64,000 nucleotides of DNA. Source: Bacillota bacterium (GTDB lineage Bacteria; Bacillota; Limnochordia; Darwinibacteriales; Darwinibacteriaceae). The translations under genes were made by a program, and so were the position numbers. The DNA lies in assembly GCA_012838305.1 (NCBI GenBank), contig DUPN01000100.1:94489-158488 (forward strand), written 5' to 3'. Below are positions 52,953 to 61,872 of this stretch, piece by piece. How positions within the stretch are numbered: the stretch's first letter is position 1; each line of letters starts with the position of its first letter. The notes under the pieces were generated by a model that had not been told where the DNA came from, did no database searches, and saw nothing but the letters and a program-made list of their open reading frames with translations.

Positions 52953-53987
52953 ATGGTGAAGCAGATTGGAAGAGTACAGGATGTGGAGATGTTTTGGCCC
53001 AAACAGCCCAGGCTCTTTTCCGCCACCCACGAAGAGATTCGCAGCGGTCTAACCACAGATATTTACTTTGTCAAAACCAAGGAAATCCTAGATAAAATGC
53101 ACAGAGATGACACCCATGTTGTGGCCGAGATTTTCCCTAGGCGAGCAGGTATCTTCGCTGGGCTGCCCGAGGCCAAGGTGCTCTTGGATGGTCTGGGCCT
53201 GGAAGTGTGGAGCCTGCCGGAGGGAGCCCCCTTTGCAGCGAAGGATGTGGTCATGCGGATCCACGGGCGCTACATAAACTTCGGCATCTTCGAAACAGCC
53301 ATCTTGGGAATCCTGGCCAGTTCCAGCGGCTGGGCTACAGCAGCCCGCATCGCCAAAAATGCCGCGGATGGTAGGCCAGTCCTCTGCTTTGGAGCCCGAC
53401 ATGTGCATCCAGCGGTAGCTCCCGTAATGGAGCGGGCGGCCATTGTGGGGGGAGCGGACGGAGCCTCCTGCATTCTAGGAGCAAAACTGGCCGGGCTGGA
53501 ACCCTCAGGAACGGTGCCCCATGCCTTATTTCTGATTGTGGGAGACACCCTGGAAGCGGCCCAGGCCTACCACGCCTTTATGCCCCCAGGATCGGTCCGC
53601 TCGATGCTCGTGGATACCTTCAAGGACGAAGTGGAAGAGAGTTTGCGACTAGCCCGATCGCCCGGCACAGGTCTGGAGTCGGTCCGCCTGGACACCCCCA
53701 GTGAACGGGGTGGGGTCACCCCCGGACTGATCAGGGAACTGAGGGCCAAACTCGATCTGGCGGGACATCAGGGGATCAAGATCTTTGTGAGCGGAGGTTT
53801 GGATCCCGATCGCATTCAGCTTCTATCGGAAGCGGGAGCCGATGCCTTTGGAGTCGGCAGCTATATTTCCAGTGCAGCCGCGATCGATATGACCATGGAT
53901 ATTAAGGAAGTAAATGGAGAGGCCGTAGCCAAGCGGGGCCGAATTCCAGGCTTAAGCTCAGCCCCTCGCCTGGAGCGGATTCTGTAA
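52953..53987 (+). CDS. pncB: Nicotinate phosphoribosyltransferase (PncB-like)
   Basis: 344 residues, a short clostridial-type NAPRTase. Seen are SGLTTDIYFVKTKEIL, VVMRIHGRYINFGIFET, the FGARHVHP active-site histidine region and VSGGLDPDRIQLLSEAGADAFGVGSYIS phosphate-binding region (GADAFGVGSYIS). It salvages nicotinate to NAD. ATG at 52953 follows GGAGAGGAGC. A nicotinamide or quinolinate variant is less likely. Confidence 0.85.
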   Translation: MVKQIGRVQDVEMFWPKQPRLFSATHEEIRSGLTTDIYFVKTKEILDKMHRDDTHVVAEIFPRRAGIFAGLPEAKVLLDGLGLEVWSLPEGAPFAAKDVVMRIHGRYINFGIFETAILGILASSSGWATAARIAKNAADGRPVLCFGARHVHPAVAPVMERAAIVGGADGASCILGAKLAGLEPSGTVPHALFLIVGDTLEAAQAYHAFMPPGSVRSMLVDTFKDEVEESLRLARSPGTGLESVRLDTPSERGGVTPGLIRELRAKLDLAGHQGIKIFVSGGLDPDRIQLLSEAGADAFGVGSYISSAAAIDMTMDIKEVNGEAVAKRGRIPGLSSAPRLERIL

Positions 53988-54000
53988 AGGGGTCTGGAAT

Positions 54001-54642
54001 ATGGAACAGTCAATCAAAGCCCGAGTGATTGCCTTGGCCCAAGAGGATCCCTTCCTAACGGTCAAGAATCTGGCGAAGGAGGCCGGGACCACAACCCCCT
54101 ATGTACGGACCATCCTCTCCGAAGCCGGACTCTCCCTGAATGAAATGCGCCGTCTCTATGCCCGGCGTCTGGAGCAGAGTGCGGGCGCAGTCAAGTCCGC
54201 AGCTGGGATTGAAGAGGTCCAGGCCGAACTGACCATTACCACGATCGAGGGAGACAAAACCGCGGTCAGAGAGTGGGCGGAGCAAACGCTCTTTCTGGCC
54301 AGTCGAGTGGAGAGGCGCCAGTCTCTCACGAGCTTCGTGCAGCTGATCACCCCCCATAGGCTGACGGTGGAGACCGCGGTGAAAAACATGCGGGATCTGC
54401 TGCCCCCCGCATGCCGGAAAGGCGCCAGGATCGCCCGGCAAGAGGCCCAGGTTCTGCCGGCCCCAAAAAGGCTTGACCCTAACTTGGACTGGCCCCCAGC
54501 GAGTCAGGTGCTCAAGCTGACCACTCTCTTGACCTGTGATCAGGAGCCCTTGGCCCTGGAGGTCAAATGGCTGGCTTTAGACGGTTTAGTGCTAACTTGG
54601 TCACATTTGGAGCCGGAAGTCGTGATCCAAGTGGGTAGTTAA
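54001..54642 (+). CDS. HTH transcriptional regulator with UTRA-like C-terminal domain
   Basis: 213 residues: an N-terminal helix-turn-helix (about 5-50, LTVKNLAKEAGTTTPYVRTIL) and a C-terminal domain (about 70-210) whose end (ASQVLKLTTLLTCDQEPLAL) resembles the chorismate-lyase-like UTRA ligand domain. Ligand unknown. Thirteen bases after the nicotinate phosphoribosyltransferase gene, so it may respond to a pyridine compound, or act on the palindrome at 54708 before oppD (both inference). Not a standard GntR wing. Confidence 0.6.
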   Translation: MEQSIKARVIALAQEDPFLTVKNLAKEAGTTTPYVRTILSEAGLSLNEMRRLYARRLEQSAGAVKSAAGIEEVQAELTITTIEGDKTAVREWAEQTLFLASRVERRQSLTSFVQLITPHRLTVETAVKNMRDLLPPACRKGARIARQEAQVLPAPKRLDPNLDWPPASQVLKLTTLLTCDQEPLALEVKWLALDGLVLTWSHLEPEVVIQVGS

Positions 54643-54707
54643 TACAAATCTCGTGGATTCTTCCAGCCTTTTTTTGCAGGAGATTCTACGGTTGTGGCGA
54701 ACAATGG

Positions 54708-54742
54708 TATGAAATCGCAAGGACACACCTTGTGATTTCATA
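54708..54742 (+). repeat. 15-bp inverted repeat upstream of oppD
   Basis: TATGAAATCGCAAGG and CCTTGTGATTTCATA are complementary at 14 of 15 positions (one G-T), loop ACACA. No T tract. Could be an operator for the adjacent regulator or an RNA hairpin. Confidence 0.65.
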
Positions 54743-54795
54743 TTGGCAGCACCGCCCGCAGGGAAGCTGGCGGGGAAGAAGAGAGGGAGGGTATC

Positions 54796-55806
54796 ATGAC
54801 ACAGAAATTGTTGTCAGTTAGAGACCTCAAAACGTATTTTTATACCGATGACGGAGTGATTCCCGCCGTTGACGGTATTAGCTTTGATCTGCACAAGGGA
54901 GGGACCATCGGCATCGTCGGTGAATCAGGCTGCGGCAAGAGCGTAACCTCCCTATCCATTATGCGCCTAATCCCCAATCCGCCGGGGAAGATCGAGGGCG
55001 GTACAATCGAATTCGAAGGCCAAAATCTCCTGCAGCTCTCGGAGGCCGAGATGCGCCATATTCGTGGCAACGAGATCTCCATGATTTTCCAAGAGCCCAT
55101 GACCTCGCTCAATCCCGTCTTTACCGTGGGCAACCAAATCTCCGAAGCCATTATTCTCCATCAGAATTTGGACAAAGCGGCTGCACGGGAAAAGGCCATT
55201 GAAATGCTCCGGCTGGTGGGAATCCCCTCGCCAGAGCAGCGGGTGGATGAGTATCCGCATCAAATGAGCGGTGGAATGCGTCAAAGGGTCATGATTGCCA
55301 TGGCCTTATCCTGTAATCCTAAGTTACTAATTGCTGACGAACCCACAACGGCCCTTGACGTAACGATTCAGGCCCAAATTCTTGACCTCATGGCCGCCTT
55401 GAGAGAAGACCTCGGAACCGCGATTATGATGATCACCCATGACCTTGGCGTCATTGCCGAGGTGGTGGAAAAGGTGGTCGTTATGTATACGGGCAAAATC
55501 GTGGAGGCCGCGGACACCTATTCAATTTTTAAAGAGCCTCAGCATCCTTACACTATTGGTTTGTTAGCATCCATCCCTCGATTGGACGGCGATGGTTCCA
55601 GACTGCAGGCGATCCCCGGTTCTGTGCCTATTCCAGGCAGTTTCCCTGAGGGCTGCGGTTTCCATCCCCGCTGCGCCTTTGCCACGGATCTATGTGTGGC
55701 CAAAGAGCCCCCATCCTTTGAGGTGGCACCAAACCACTACGTAGCTTGCTGGAGAGTGGTGGACTTCAACGAGTCGGCCGATGTGAACCAGAAGGAGGTG
55801 GGCTAG
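54796..55806 (+). CDS. oppD: Oligopeptide/dipeptide ABC transporter ATPase (OppD/DppD)
   Basis: 336 residues. ABC domain: Walker [15 protein letters not shown], signature [15 protein letters not shown], Walker [15 protein letters not shown]-loop THDLG. The C-terminal oligopeptide extension has the [14 protein letters not shown]...C cysteine motif that binds an iron-sulfur cluster in some relatives. Needs OppBC permease and a binding protein, which are absent here. GAGGGAGGG precedes ATG; oppF follows by 3 bases. Confidence 0.92.
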   Translation: MTQKLLSVRDLKTYFYTDDGVIPAVDGISFDLHKGGTIGIVGESGCGKSVTSLSIMRLIPNPPGKIEGGTIEFEGQNLLQLSEAEMRHIRGNEISMIFQEPMTSLNPVFTVGNQISEAIILHQNLDKAAAREKAIEMLRLVGIPSPEQRVDEYPHQMSGGMRQRVMIAMALSCNPKLLIADEPTTALDVTIQAQILDLMAALREDLGTAIMMITHDLGVIAEVVEKVVVMYTGKIVEAADTYSIFKEPQHPYTIGLLASIPRLDGDGSRLQAIPGSVPIPGSFPEGCGFHPRCAFATDLCVAKEPPSFEVAPNHYVACWRVVDFNESADVNQKEVG

Positions 55807-55809
55807 AAA

Positions 55810-56823
55810 ATGGCTGAAGCTGTAAGACAAGACGTATTGCTGAGCGTCAAAAACTTAGTCAAGCACTTTCCCATTCGCCAAGGTATTATCTTCTCCAAGC
55901 AAATCGGGGCAGTACAGGCGGTGGATGATATTACCTTTGATATCCAAAAGGGAGAAACCCTCGGTCTGGTAGGTGAGAGCGGATGCGGAAAGACAACGGC
56001 TGGCCGCTGCATTCTGCGCCTGATTGAACCTACATCAGGTCAGGTCATCTTTGACGGCAAGGACGTTCCCAGCCTGTCCAAGGAGGAACTGCGCGAGCTG
56101 CGCAAAGAAATGCAGATCATTTTCCAGGATCCCTACGGTTCCTTAAACCCCCGCATGACGGTGGGCGACATTATTGGCGAACCTCTGCACATTCACAAGC
56201 TGGCCAAGGGTGCAGAGAAGGAAAAGCGAGTGCGGGAGATTCTGGAGGTCGTAGGCTTAAGCGCTTTCCATGCTCGACGCTTCCCCCATGAGTTCTCCGG
56301 CGGCCAAAGACAGAGAATTGGAATTGCCAGGGCCCTTGCTGTGGATCCACGTTTGATCATCTGTGACGAACCCGTTTCGGCTCTGGACGTCTCCATTCAA
56401 GCCCAGGTCATCAACTTGCTCCAGGATTTGCAGACAGAGTTTGATCTGACCTACCTGTTTATTGCCCATGACCTCAGTGTGGTCAAGCACATTTCGGACC
56501 GGGTGGCCGTAATGTACCTGGGCAAGATTGTGGAACTCACAGACAAGACGGAATTGTATAGAAACCCGAAACATCCCTATACGCAGGCGCTGCTCTCCGC
56601 AATTCCGGAAGCGGATCCTACAATTAAGAAAGAGCGCATTATTCTCAAGGGCGATGTGCCTAGCCCCATCAATCCACCCCAGGGATGTCGTTTCCACACC
56701 CGCTGTCCCAAGGTGATGGATATTTGCCGATCCGTGGAACCGGAGTTTGTGGATTCGGGCCATGGTCACTTTGTTGCCTGCCACCTGGTTCCAGCGGCCC
56801 AAGGCGCGCAGAAGATGGCATAA
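55810..56823 (+). CDS. oppF: Oligopeptide/dipeptide ABC transporter ATPase (OppF/DppF)
   Basis: 337 residues, partner of OppD. Walker [14 protein letters not shown], signature [15 protein letters not shown], Walker [14 protein letters not shown], and a C-terminal [14 protein letters not shown] motif. The start [19 protein letters not shown] is typical of OppF. The pair probably energises a permease encoded elsewhere. Confidence 0.92.
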   Translation: MAEAVRQDVLLSVKNLVKHFPIRQGIIFSKQIGAVQAVDDITFDIQKGETLGLVGESGCGKTTAGRCILRLIEPTSGQVIFDGKDVPSLSKEELRELRKEMQIIFQDPYGSLNPRMTVGDIIGEPLHIHKLAKGAEKEKRVREILEVVGLSAFHARRFPHEFSGGQRQRIGIARALAVDPRLIICDEPVSALDVSIQAQVINLLQDLQTEFDLTYLFIAHDLSVVKHISDRVAVMYLGKIVELTDKTELYRNPKHPYTQALLSAIPEADPTIKKERIILKGDVPSPINPPQGCRFHTRCPKVMDICRSVEPEFVDSGHGHFVACHLVPAAQGAQKMA

Positions 56824-56837
56824 GCTACGGGATTTGC

Positions 56838-56866
56838 TTGCCTTAGCGAAAACTTTGTGCTATGCT
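56838..56866 (+). promoter_or_regulatory. Promoter for the glpA operon
   Basis: TTGCCT (56838-56843), 17-base spacer, TATGCT (56861-56866). Confidence 0.65.
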
Positions 56867-56908
56867 AGAGGCAAAGAGAATAGTACCCGTGAGGACAACA
56901 GAAATGAG

Positions 56909-56960
56909 AAGTCCGACCGATGGGGGATCTTTGTGATCCCCTGCGGCGGACTTTTTTTAT
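56909..56960 (+). terminator. Leader terminator/attenuator before glpA
   Basis: Long stem: AAGTCCG (56909-56915) with CGGACTT (56947-56953), then CCG/CGG, then GGGGATC/GATCCCC, loop TTTGT, followed by TTTTTT. It lies between the promoter and glpA, so readthrough must be controlled; GlpP-type antitermination is one known mechanism for glycerol genes. Confidence 0.8.
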
Positions 56961-56995
56961 TGGAAAAAGCGGGACAAAAGCGAGGAGGAGTGTTT

Positions 56996-58471
56996 ATGGG
57001 ACGAAGGTACAAAGAGACCATCCCTGTGCAAGTGGCCATTGTGGGCGGGGGGATCGTAGGCACCGCGGTGGTCAGGGAGCTGAGCCGCTACAAGCTTGAT
57101 CTACTGCTGATCGAGGCCGAGCCCGAAGTAGGCTGGGGTTCTACCAAGGCGAACAGCGGGATCGTTCATGGAGGATTTCACGAAGAACCTGGCACCCTCA
57201 AGGCCAAGTACTGTCTGCCCGGTAATCAAATGTACCCCGAGCTTTGCCGGGATCTGGATGTCTGTTTTGAGCAAAACGGAATTCTGATGGTAGCCCGCAC
57301 CGCAGAGGAAATGGACACGGTTAGGACCTATTTCAGGCGGGGGACAGAGCGCGGAGTCAACCTGCGCCTCTTAAGCCGAGACGAGGTCTTGGCCCAGGAA
57401 CCCAATCTGGACCCAGGAATTGCAGGCGCGCTTTTCGCCCCTGAAGGCGGCTCTGTGATGCCCTTTGAACTGGCAGCCGCCCTGATGGAAAACGCGGTGC
57501 AAAACGGGGCAAGATATCTTGTCAACGCCAAGGTCCAGAATGCTTGGAGTGAGGCAGGCAAGAAGTTCCTGGAGACGGAGGAACATCGGATTCAAGCGGA
57601 CTATGTGATCAACGCGGCGGGCCTTTTTGCCGACGACCTGGCGCGCATGTTCGGTGACGACTACTTCACCATTCACCCCCGCAAAGGGGAAGAATACATC
57701 TTTGACCTCTCCGTCAAAGACGTGGTCAAATCCACTATTTTTCCTGTGCCTGGACCGATCAGCAAAGGCATCTTGGTCATTCCCACCGCTGCGGGAAACC
57801 TGATGATGGGACCCACAGGGGACAACATCCTGGAGAAAGAGGATCTAGCTACGTCCCAGTATGGCTTTGAACGGGTCTTTGCAGGAGCCAAGAGTCTCGT
57901 TCCCTCCCTTGACCCCAGGAAAATTATCGCCCAGTTTGCGGGAGTTAGAGCTGCCAGCAATCGGGGGGACTTTATCGTTGAGCTTTCTCCCAATGTTCCC
58001 GGCCTGCTGCATCTAGCAGGGATCGAATCACCGGGGCTAACTGCGGCGCCGGCCATTGCCGCTGATGTACCGAGACTCTTGGGCGAAGCAGGCCTCGAGC
58101 TGGATTTGAAGGAAGACTTTGATCCCAGACGCCGGCCGGTAATCCGCTTTAACCTCCTGTCCCGGGAGGAGCAGGATGCTCTGGTCAAGGAAGATCCAAG
58201 CTACGGCCGGATCATCTGCCGTTGTGAAACGATCACGGAAGGGGAGATTGTCGACGCCGTGCAGCGGGGAGCCCGCACCCTTGATGGGATTAAGTTCAGG
58301 ACCAGGGCTGGTGCAGGGCGCTGCCAGGGAGGTTTTTGCCAGCCCCTGATCACCGAGATCATCAGCCGTGAACTGAACATCCCGGTAACAAAGGTAACCA
58401 AGCGCGGCCCAGGGAGCGAACAGGTGCGCTATAAAGTAAAAGAGTTGTACGAGAGCGAGGTGCAGGCATGA
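56996..58471 (+). CDS. glpA: Anaerobic glycerol-3-phosphate dehydrogenase-like FAD protein (GlpA type)
   Basis: 491 residues: FAD-binding AIVGGGIVGTAVVREL, DAO fold (about 10-365) with WGSTKANSGIVHGGFH, then a BFD-like [2Fe-2S] domain (about 400-460) with cysteines in IICRCETITE and GRCQGGFCQP. Oxidises glycerol-3-phosphate, probably passing electrons to the two following proteins. ATG at 56996 after GAGGAGGAG. Four-base overlap with the next gene. Related dehydrogenases of other hydroxy acids are the alternative. Confidence 0.85.
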   Translation: MGRRYKETIPVQVAIVGGGIVGTAVVRELSRYKLDLLLIEAEPEVGWGSTKANSGIVHGGFHEEPGTLKAKYCLPGNQMYPELCRDLDVCFEQNGILMVARTAEEMDTVRTYFRRGTERGVNLRLLSRDEVLAQEPNLDPGIAGALFAPEGGSVMPFELAAALMENAVQNGARYLVNAKVQNAWSEAGKKFLETEEHRIQADYVINAAGLFADDLARMFGDDYFTIHPRKGEEYIFDLSVKDVVKSTIFPVPGPISKGILVIPTAAGNLMMGPTGDNILEKEDLATSQYGFERVFAGAKSLVPSLDPRKIIAQFAGVRAASNRGDFIVELSPNVPGLLHLAGIESPGLTAAPAIAADVPRLLGEAGLELDLKEDFDPRRRPVIRFNLLSREEQDALVKEDPSYGRIICRCETITEGEIVDAVQRGARTLDGIKFRTRAGAGRCQGGFCQPLITEIISRELNIPVTKVTKRGPGSEQVRYKVKELYESEVQA

Positions 58472-59721
58472 GACAGCTTCAAGTTGATGTGGCAGTAATT
58501 GGCGGAGGCCCGGCTGGCCTGGCAGCAGCTCTGGCCGCCCGCTCGGCAGGGGCCGAAAAGGTCTTGATTCTGGAACGAAACACCGAATTAGGCGGCATCC
58601 TGCAGCAGTGCATCCATCACGGCTTTGGACTCCATCGCTTTAAGGAAGAACTGACGGGACCCGAATACGCCCAGCGCTTTATGGATCAAGTCAAAGCAAC
58701 CGATATAGAGGTACTTCTGGAAACCATGGTGCTGGAAGTAACGGCCGATCGCAAAATCTATGCCGTCAACACCAAGATGGGCATGGTGGAGATCCAGGCC
58801 AAGTCCATCGTCCTGGCCATGGGCTGCCGGGAGCGAACCAGGGGAGCCCTGCGCATCCCCGGCAGACGCCCGGCAGGTGTTTACTCCGCCGGGACCGCCC
58901 AGCGGTATGTGAACATTGACGGATATGTGCCGGGCAAACGAGCCGTAATCCTAGGCTCTGGTGACATTGGCCTGATCATGGCCCGCCGCTTCACCTTGGA
59001 AGGTGCCAAGGTGGAGGCAGTGGTCGAGGTGATGCCCTATGCAGCGGGACTGACCCGCAATGTAGTGCAGTGCCTGGAAGACTTTGATATTCCCCTCCAT
59101 CTAGAGTCCACCGTGATTGCGATCCACGGTGACAAGCGGATTGAAGCGGTGACTATTGCCAAAGTGGATTCGTCCTGGAACCCCATTGCTGGCACGGAAC
59201 AGAAGATCGCCTGTGACACCCTGCTCCTCTCGGTGGGCCTCGTTCCAGAAAACGAGCTGTCGAGCCAGGCAGGCGTGGCCATCGATCCCGTTACCAATGG
59301 GCCGATTGTAAATCACTGGATGATGACCAATATTCCCGGCATCTTCGCCTGCGGCAATGTACTCCATGTGCACGATTTGGTGGATAATGTCTCCAGGGAA
59401 GCGGAGCATGCCGGCATGTATGCAGGCCGTTTTGCCCTGGGAACCATGGAGGAAGCACCGCGACGGATTAAGGTTCAGGCCGGGGAGAACATCCGCTATG
59501 TGGTGCCCCATGAGGTGTCCACCACAGAGCCTGTGGAGTTTTTCCTGCGGGTGCAGCGCCCCGAGGACAATGTGGCCCTGGATGTGGGAGGACTGCGCAA
59601 GATCCGTAAACAGAGCGTCCGTCCCAGTGAGATGCTGGATGTCAAGCTCACTCCTGAGCAGCTGCAGAGTCTGGAAGGGGATACCCTGGTCATGCAGATT
59701 GTATCGCAGAAGGAGGCGTAA
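58468..59721 (+). CDS. NAD(P)/FAD-dependent oxidoreductase (GlpB-like partner)
   Basis: 417 residues with two dinucleotide sites: IGGGPAGLAAALAARSAGA at the N-terminus and VILGSGDIGLIMARRF near residue 155. MGCRERTRGALRIPGRRPAG and the late GIFACGNVLHVHDLVD are typical of the oxidoreductase found between glpA-like and DUF1667 genes. It likely relays electrons from the dehydrogenase to NAD or another carrier. ATGA overlap with glpA. Confidence 0.85.
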   Translation: MRQLQVDVAVIGGGPAGLAAALAARSAGAEKVLILERNTELGGILQQCIHHGFGLHRFKEELTGPEYAQRFMDQVKATDIEVLLETMVLEVTADRKIYAVNTKMGMVEIQAKSIVLAMGCRERTRGALRIPGRRPAGVYSAGTAQRYVNIDGYVPGKRAVILGSGDIGLIMARRFTLEGAKVEAVVEVMPYAAGLTRNVVQCLEDFDIPLHLESTVIAIHGDKRIEAVTIAKVDSSWNPIAGTEQKIACDTLLLSVGLVPENELSSQAGVAIDPVTNGPIVNHWMMTNIPGIFACGNVLHVHDLVDNVSREAEHAGMYAGRFALGTMEEAPRRIKVQAGENIRYVVPHEVSTTEPVEFFLRVQRPEDNVALDVGGLRKIRKQSVRPSEMLDVKLTPEQLQSLEGDTLVMQIVSQKEA

Positions 59722-59724
59722 GCC

Positions 59725-60081
59725 ATGCTGAAACAGATTACTTGTACCGTTTGTCCCCTCAGCTGTAACGTGTCGCTCCAGCTCGGGGAGAATGGGGAGA
59801 TTCTCTCCCTGACAGGAAATCGCTGCAACCGGGGCAAGGTCTATGCCGTCAAAGAGCATGAAAACCCCGAGCGAACCCTGACCACCATCGTCAAGGTTCA
59901 AGGCGGCCTCCATCCCGTACTGCCTGTCCGCACCAATCAGCCCATTCCCAAGGATAAGCTTAGGGACGGTATGCTAGCGGCAGCAAAGGTTCAGGCCCAG
60001 GCCCCCGTCACCATGGGTGATGTGATTGTGCGAAACTTCCTAGGTCTCGGTGTCGATCTAGTGGCCTCACGAGACATCTAA
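59725..60081 (+). CDS. DUF1667 family protein
   Basis: 118 residues, starting with cysteine-rich ITCTVCPLSCNVSL and later NRCNRGKVYA, four cysteines able to bind a metal cluster. DUF1667 proteins accompany GlpA/GlpB-like flavoproteins and are assumed to be a small electron-transfer subunit. Starts three bases after the oxidoreductase stop. Terminator follows. Confidence 0.88.
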   Translation: MLKQITCTVCPLSCNVSLQLGENGEILSLTGNRCNRGKVYAVKEHENPERTLTTIVKVQGGLHPVLPVRTNQPIPKDKLRDGMLAAAKVQAQAPVTMGDVIVRNFLGLGVDLVASRDI

Positions 60082-60090
60082 ACTTAAGCT

Positions 60091-60121
60091 AAGGGTCCCT
60101 CCCAGGGGCCCTTCTTTTTTT
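60091..60121 (+). terminator. Terminator of the glpA operon
   Basis: AAGGGTCCCT/AGGGGCCCTT with loop CCC and about seven T. Confidence 0.85.
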
Positions 60122-60171
60122 ACAAATATTTCCAGATGCCGGCAGGCAAGTCCTGGAAGTCCTGGAACCCG

Positions 60172-60200
60172 TTTACAGCAGGCCTAAGATATGGTAGAAT
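60172..60200 (+). promoter_or_regulatory. Promoter for the SCIFF operon
   Basis: TTTACA (60172-60177), 17-base spacer, TAGAAT (60195-60200), 26 bases before the peptide gene. Confidence 0.75.
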
Positions 60201-60226
60201 AACGGTCAGAAGAGGGGGAAGTTGTT

Positions 60227-60370
60227 ATGAAAAAGAAACACATCAAAACGCTCAGCGGTATGGCCCTGAAGGATACCTTGAAAACCGGCGGCTGCGGAGA
60301 GTGCCAGACATCCTGCCAATCCGCCTGTAAGACGTCCTGCACCGTAGGCAATCAAGCCTGCGAGCAGTAG
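60227..60370 (+). CDS. scfA: SCIFF precursor peptide (six cysteines in forty-five residues)
   Basis: 47 residues. A conserved leader (KHIKTLSGMALKDTLKTGG) is followed by a core with exactly six cysteines at 23, 26, 30, 34, 38 and 45. This is the SCIFF family, almost universal in Clostridia, whose cysteines are linked by its maturase to alpha carbons as thioethers. Biological role unknown. AGAGGGGGA precedes the ATG. The maturase gene starts 11 bases after the stop. Confidence 0.95.
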   Translation: MKKKHIKTLSGMALKDTLKTGGCGECQTSCQSACKTSCTVGNQACEQ

Positions 60371-60381
60371 GAGGTAGACGA

Positions 60382-61764
60382 TTGCTTGACAAGTCCTGTG
60401 TCCATACCTTCACCCAGGGCGGCCTGCATCTTGCGGTGGACGGTAATTCCGGCGCAGTACATGTACTTGATGACCAGGCCCTAGCCCTGATTACCCAGAT
60501 AAGGCAAGATCACAGCCTGCAAACTCGGGACGATTTGGCCCAGTTCATCCAGGACCATCCCCACCTAAACGAGGTGGCCTCGGAGATTTTGGATCTGGTC
60601 CAGGAGGGCCTGCTTTTCAGCACCGATCTAACCGAAACTCCGCCGCGGCCAAAGACGGTGGTGAAGGCCCTCTGCCTCAATGTAGCCCATGACTGTAATT
60701 TGCGCTGTGACTACTGCTTTGCCTCCACAGGCGATTTCCAGGGCGCAAGGGAACTGATGCCCTTGCATGTCGCCCAGGGAGCGGTGGACTTTTTGATCCA
60801 GGCCTCTGAACACCGCAGGCAGCTGGAGATCGACTTTTTCGGAGGAGAGCCCCTGCTCAATTGGGAGGTTGTGCACAAGACGGTTACCTACGCCAAGAAA
60901 CAGGGGGAGAAGGCCGGAAAATCCTTCCGTTTCACGATTACTACCAATGGTTTAGGCCTGAACCCTGAGATTGAGGCCTTTATCAACGAGCACATGTACA
61001 ATGTGGTTCTGAGTATCGATGGGCGCAGAGAGATCAACGATGGCATGCGCCGCACAGTCTCAGGGCGAGGTTCGGTCTATGATCTGATTGTCCCCAAATT
61101 CCAGCGCCTGGTCCAAAACAGACAGGGAAAAAGCTACTATGTGCGGGGGACATACACCGCGGCCAATCTCGATTTCGCAAACGATGTGGCCCATTTGCAC
61201 GACCTTGGTTTTACCGAGATCTCCATGGAGCCGGTTGTGGCCGATCCAAATGAGGCATATGCCCTGCAGGTAGCGGATCTGCCGCGCATCTTCGAGGAAT
61301 ACGAACGCTTAGCCGATCTCGTGCTCACACGGAGGAGGCAAGGAGAGGCCCTCAACTTTTTCCACTTCAATGTGGAGCTCACCAAGGGTCCCTGCCTGTA
61401 TAAGCGTTTGACCAGCTGCGGTGCGGGCTATGAGTATTTGGCCGTTTCACCCCGGGGTGAACTCTTTCCCTGCCATCAATTTGTCGGTCAGAAGGACTAT
61501 CTGCTGGGAACAGTGCCAAGCGGGCTGACCAATCAGGAACTGTCCGCACAATTTAAGGATGCCCATGTACTGAACAAACCGCAGTGCAGAACCTGCTGGG
61601 CCAAGTACTTTTGCAGCGGAGGCTGCGAAAAAATTTATTTGGAATTTGCAGGAAAACCACGAACACTCGACGAAATATCCTGCGGTATACAAAAAAAGCG
61701 CCTGGAATGCTCCTTTTTCCTGCAAGCTGCCGCCCAATTCGCAACCAGCAGCGAAGCCATCTAG
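60382..61764 (+). CDS. scfB: SCIFF radical SAM maturase (thioether-forming)
   Basis: 460 residues: N-terminal peptide-recognition region (about 1-90), radical SAM core with the cluster cysteines C105, C109 and C112 in CNLRCDYC, the glycine motif FFGGEPLLNW, and a C-terminal SPASM domain rich in cysteines (TSCGAGYEY, FPCHQF, CRTCWAKYFCSGGCEK, SCGIQKK) for two more [4Fe-4S] clusters. Makes thioether bridges in SCIFF. TTG start at 60382 after AGGAGGT. Confidence 0.95.
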   Translation: MLDKSCVHTFTQGGLHLAVDGNSGAVHVLDDQALALITQIRQDHSLQTRDDLAQFIQDHPHLNEVASEILDLVQEGLLFSTDLTETPPRPKTVVKALCLNVAHDCNLRCDYCFASTGDFQGARELMPLHVAQGAVDFLIQASEHRRQLEIDFFGGEPLLNWEVVHKTVTYAKKQGEKAGKSFRFTITTNGLGLNPEIEAFINEHMYNVVLSIDGRREINDGMRRTVSGRGSVYDLIVPKFQRLVQNRQGKSYYVRGTYTAANLDFANDVAHLHDLGFTEISMEPVVADPNEAYALQVADLPRIFEEYERLADLVLTRRRQGEALNFFHFNVELTKGPCLYKRLTSCGAGYEYLAVSPRGELFPCHQFVGQKDYLLGTVPSGLTNQELSAQFKDAHVLNKPQCRTCWAKYFCSGGCEKIYLEFAGKPRTLDEISCGIQKKRLECSFFLQAAAQFATSSEAI

Positions 61765-61872
61765 CAGGGTTCAACAGTGGACAAGGTCCTTTCTGACCCA
61801 CGATACCACTGGAATTATGTAGTTATCTGTTGAATTTTGCCAGAACGTTGTTAGAGAGGTGGAGAATCCCAA

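Noticed and set aside
59101-59913. 270-codon open frame on the minus strand
   Set aside because: It lies opposite the FAD oxidoreductase and DUF1667 genes, which have clear motifs and ribosome binding sites; the product resembles no family.
60151-60169. Direct repeat TCCTGGAAG/TCCTGGAAC upstream of the SCIFF promoter
   Set aside because: Two 8-base copies only; likely chance.
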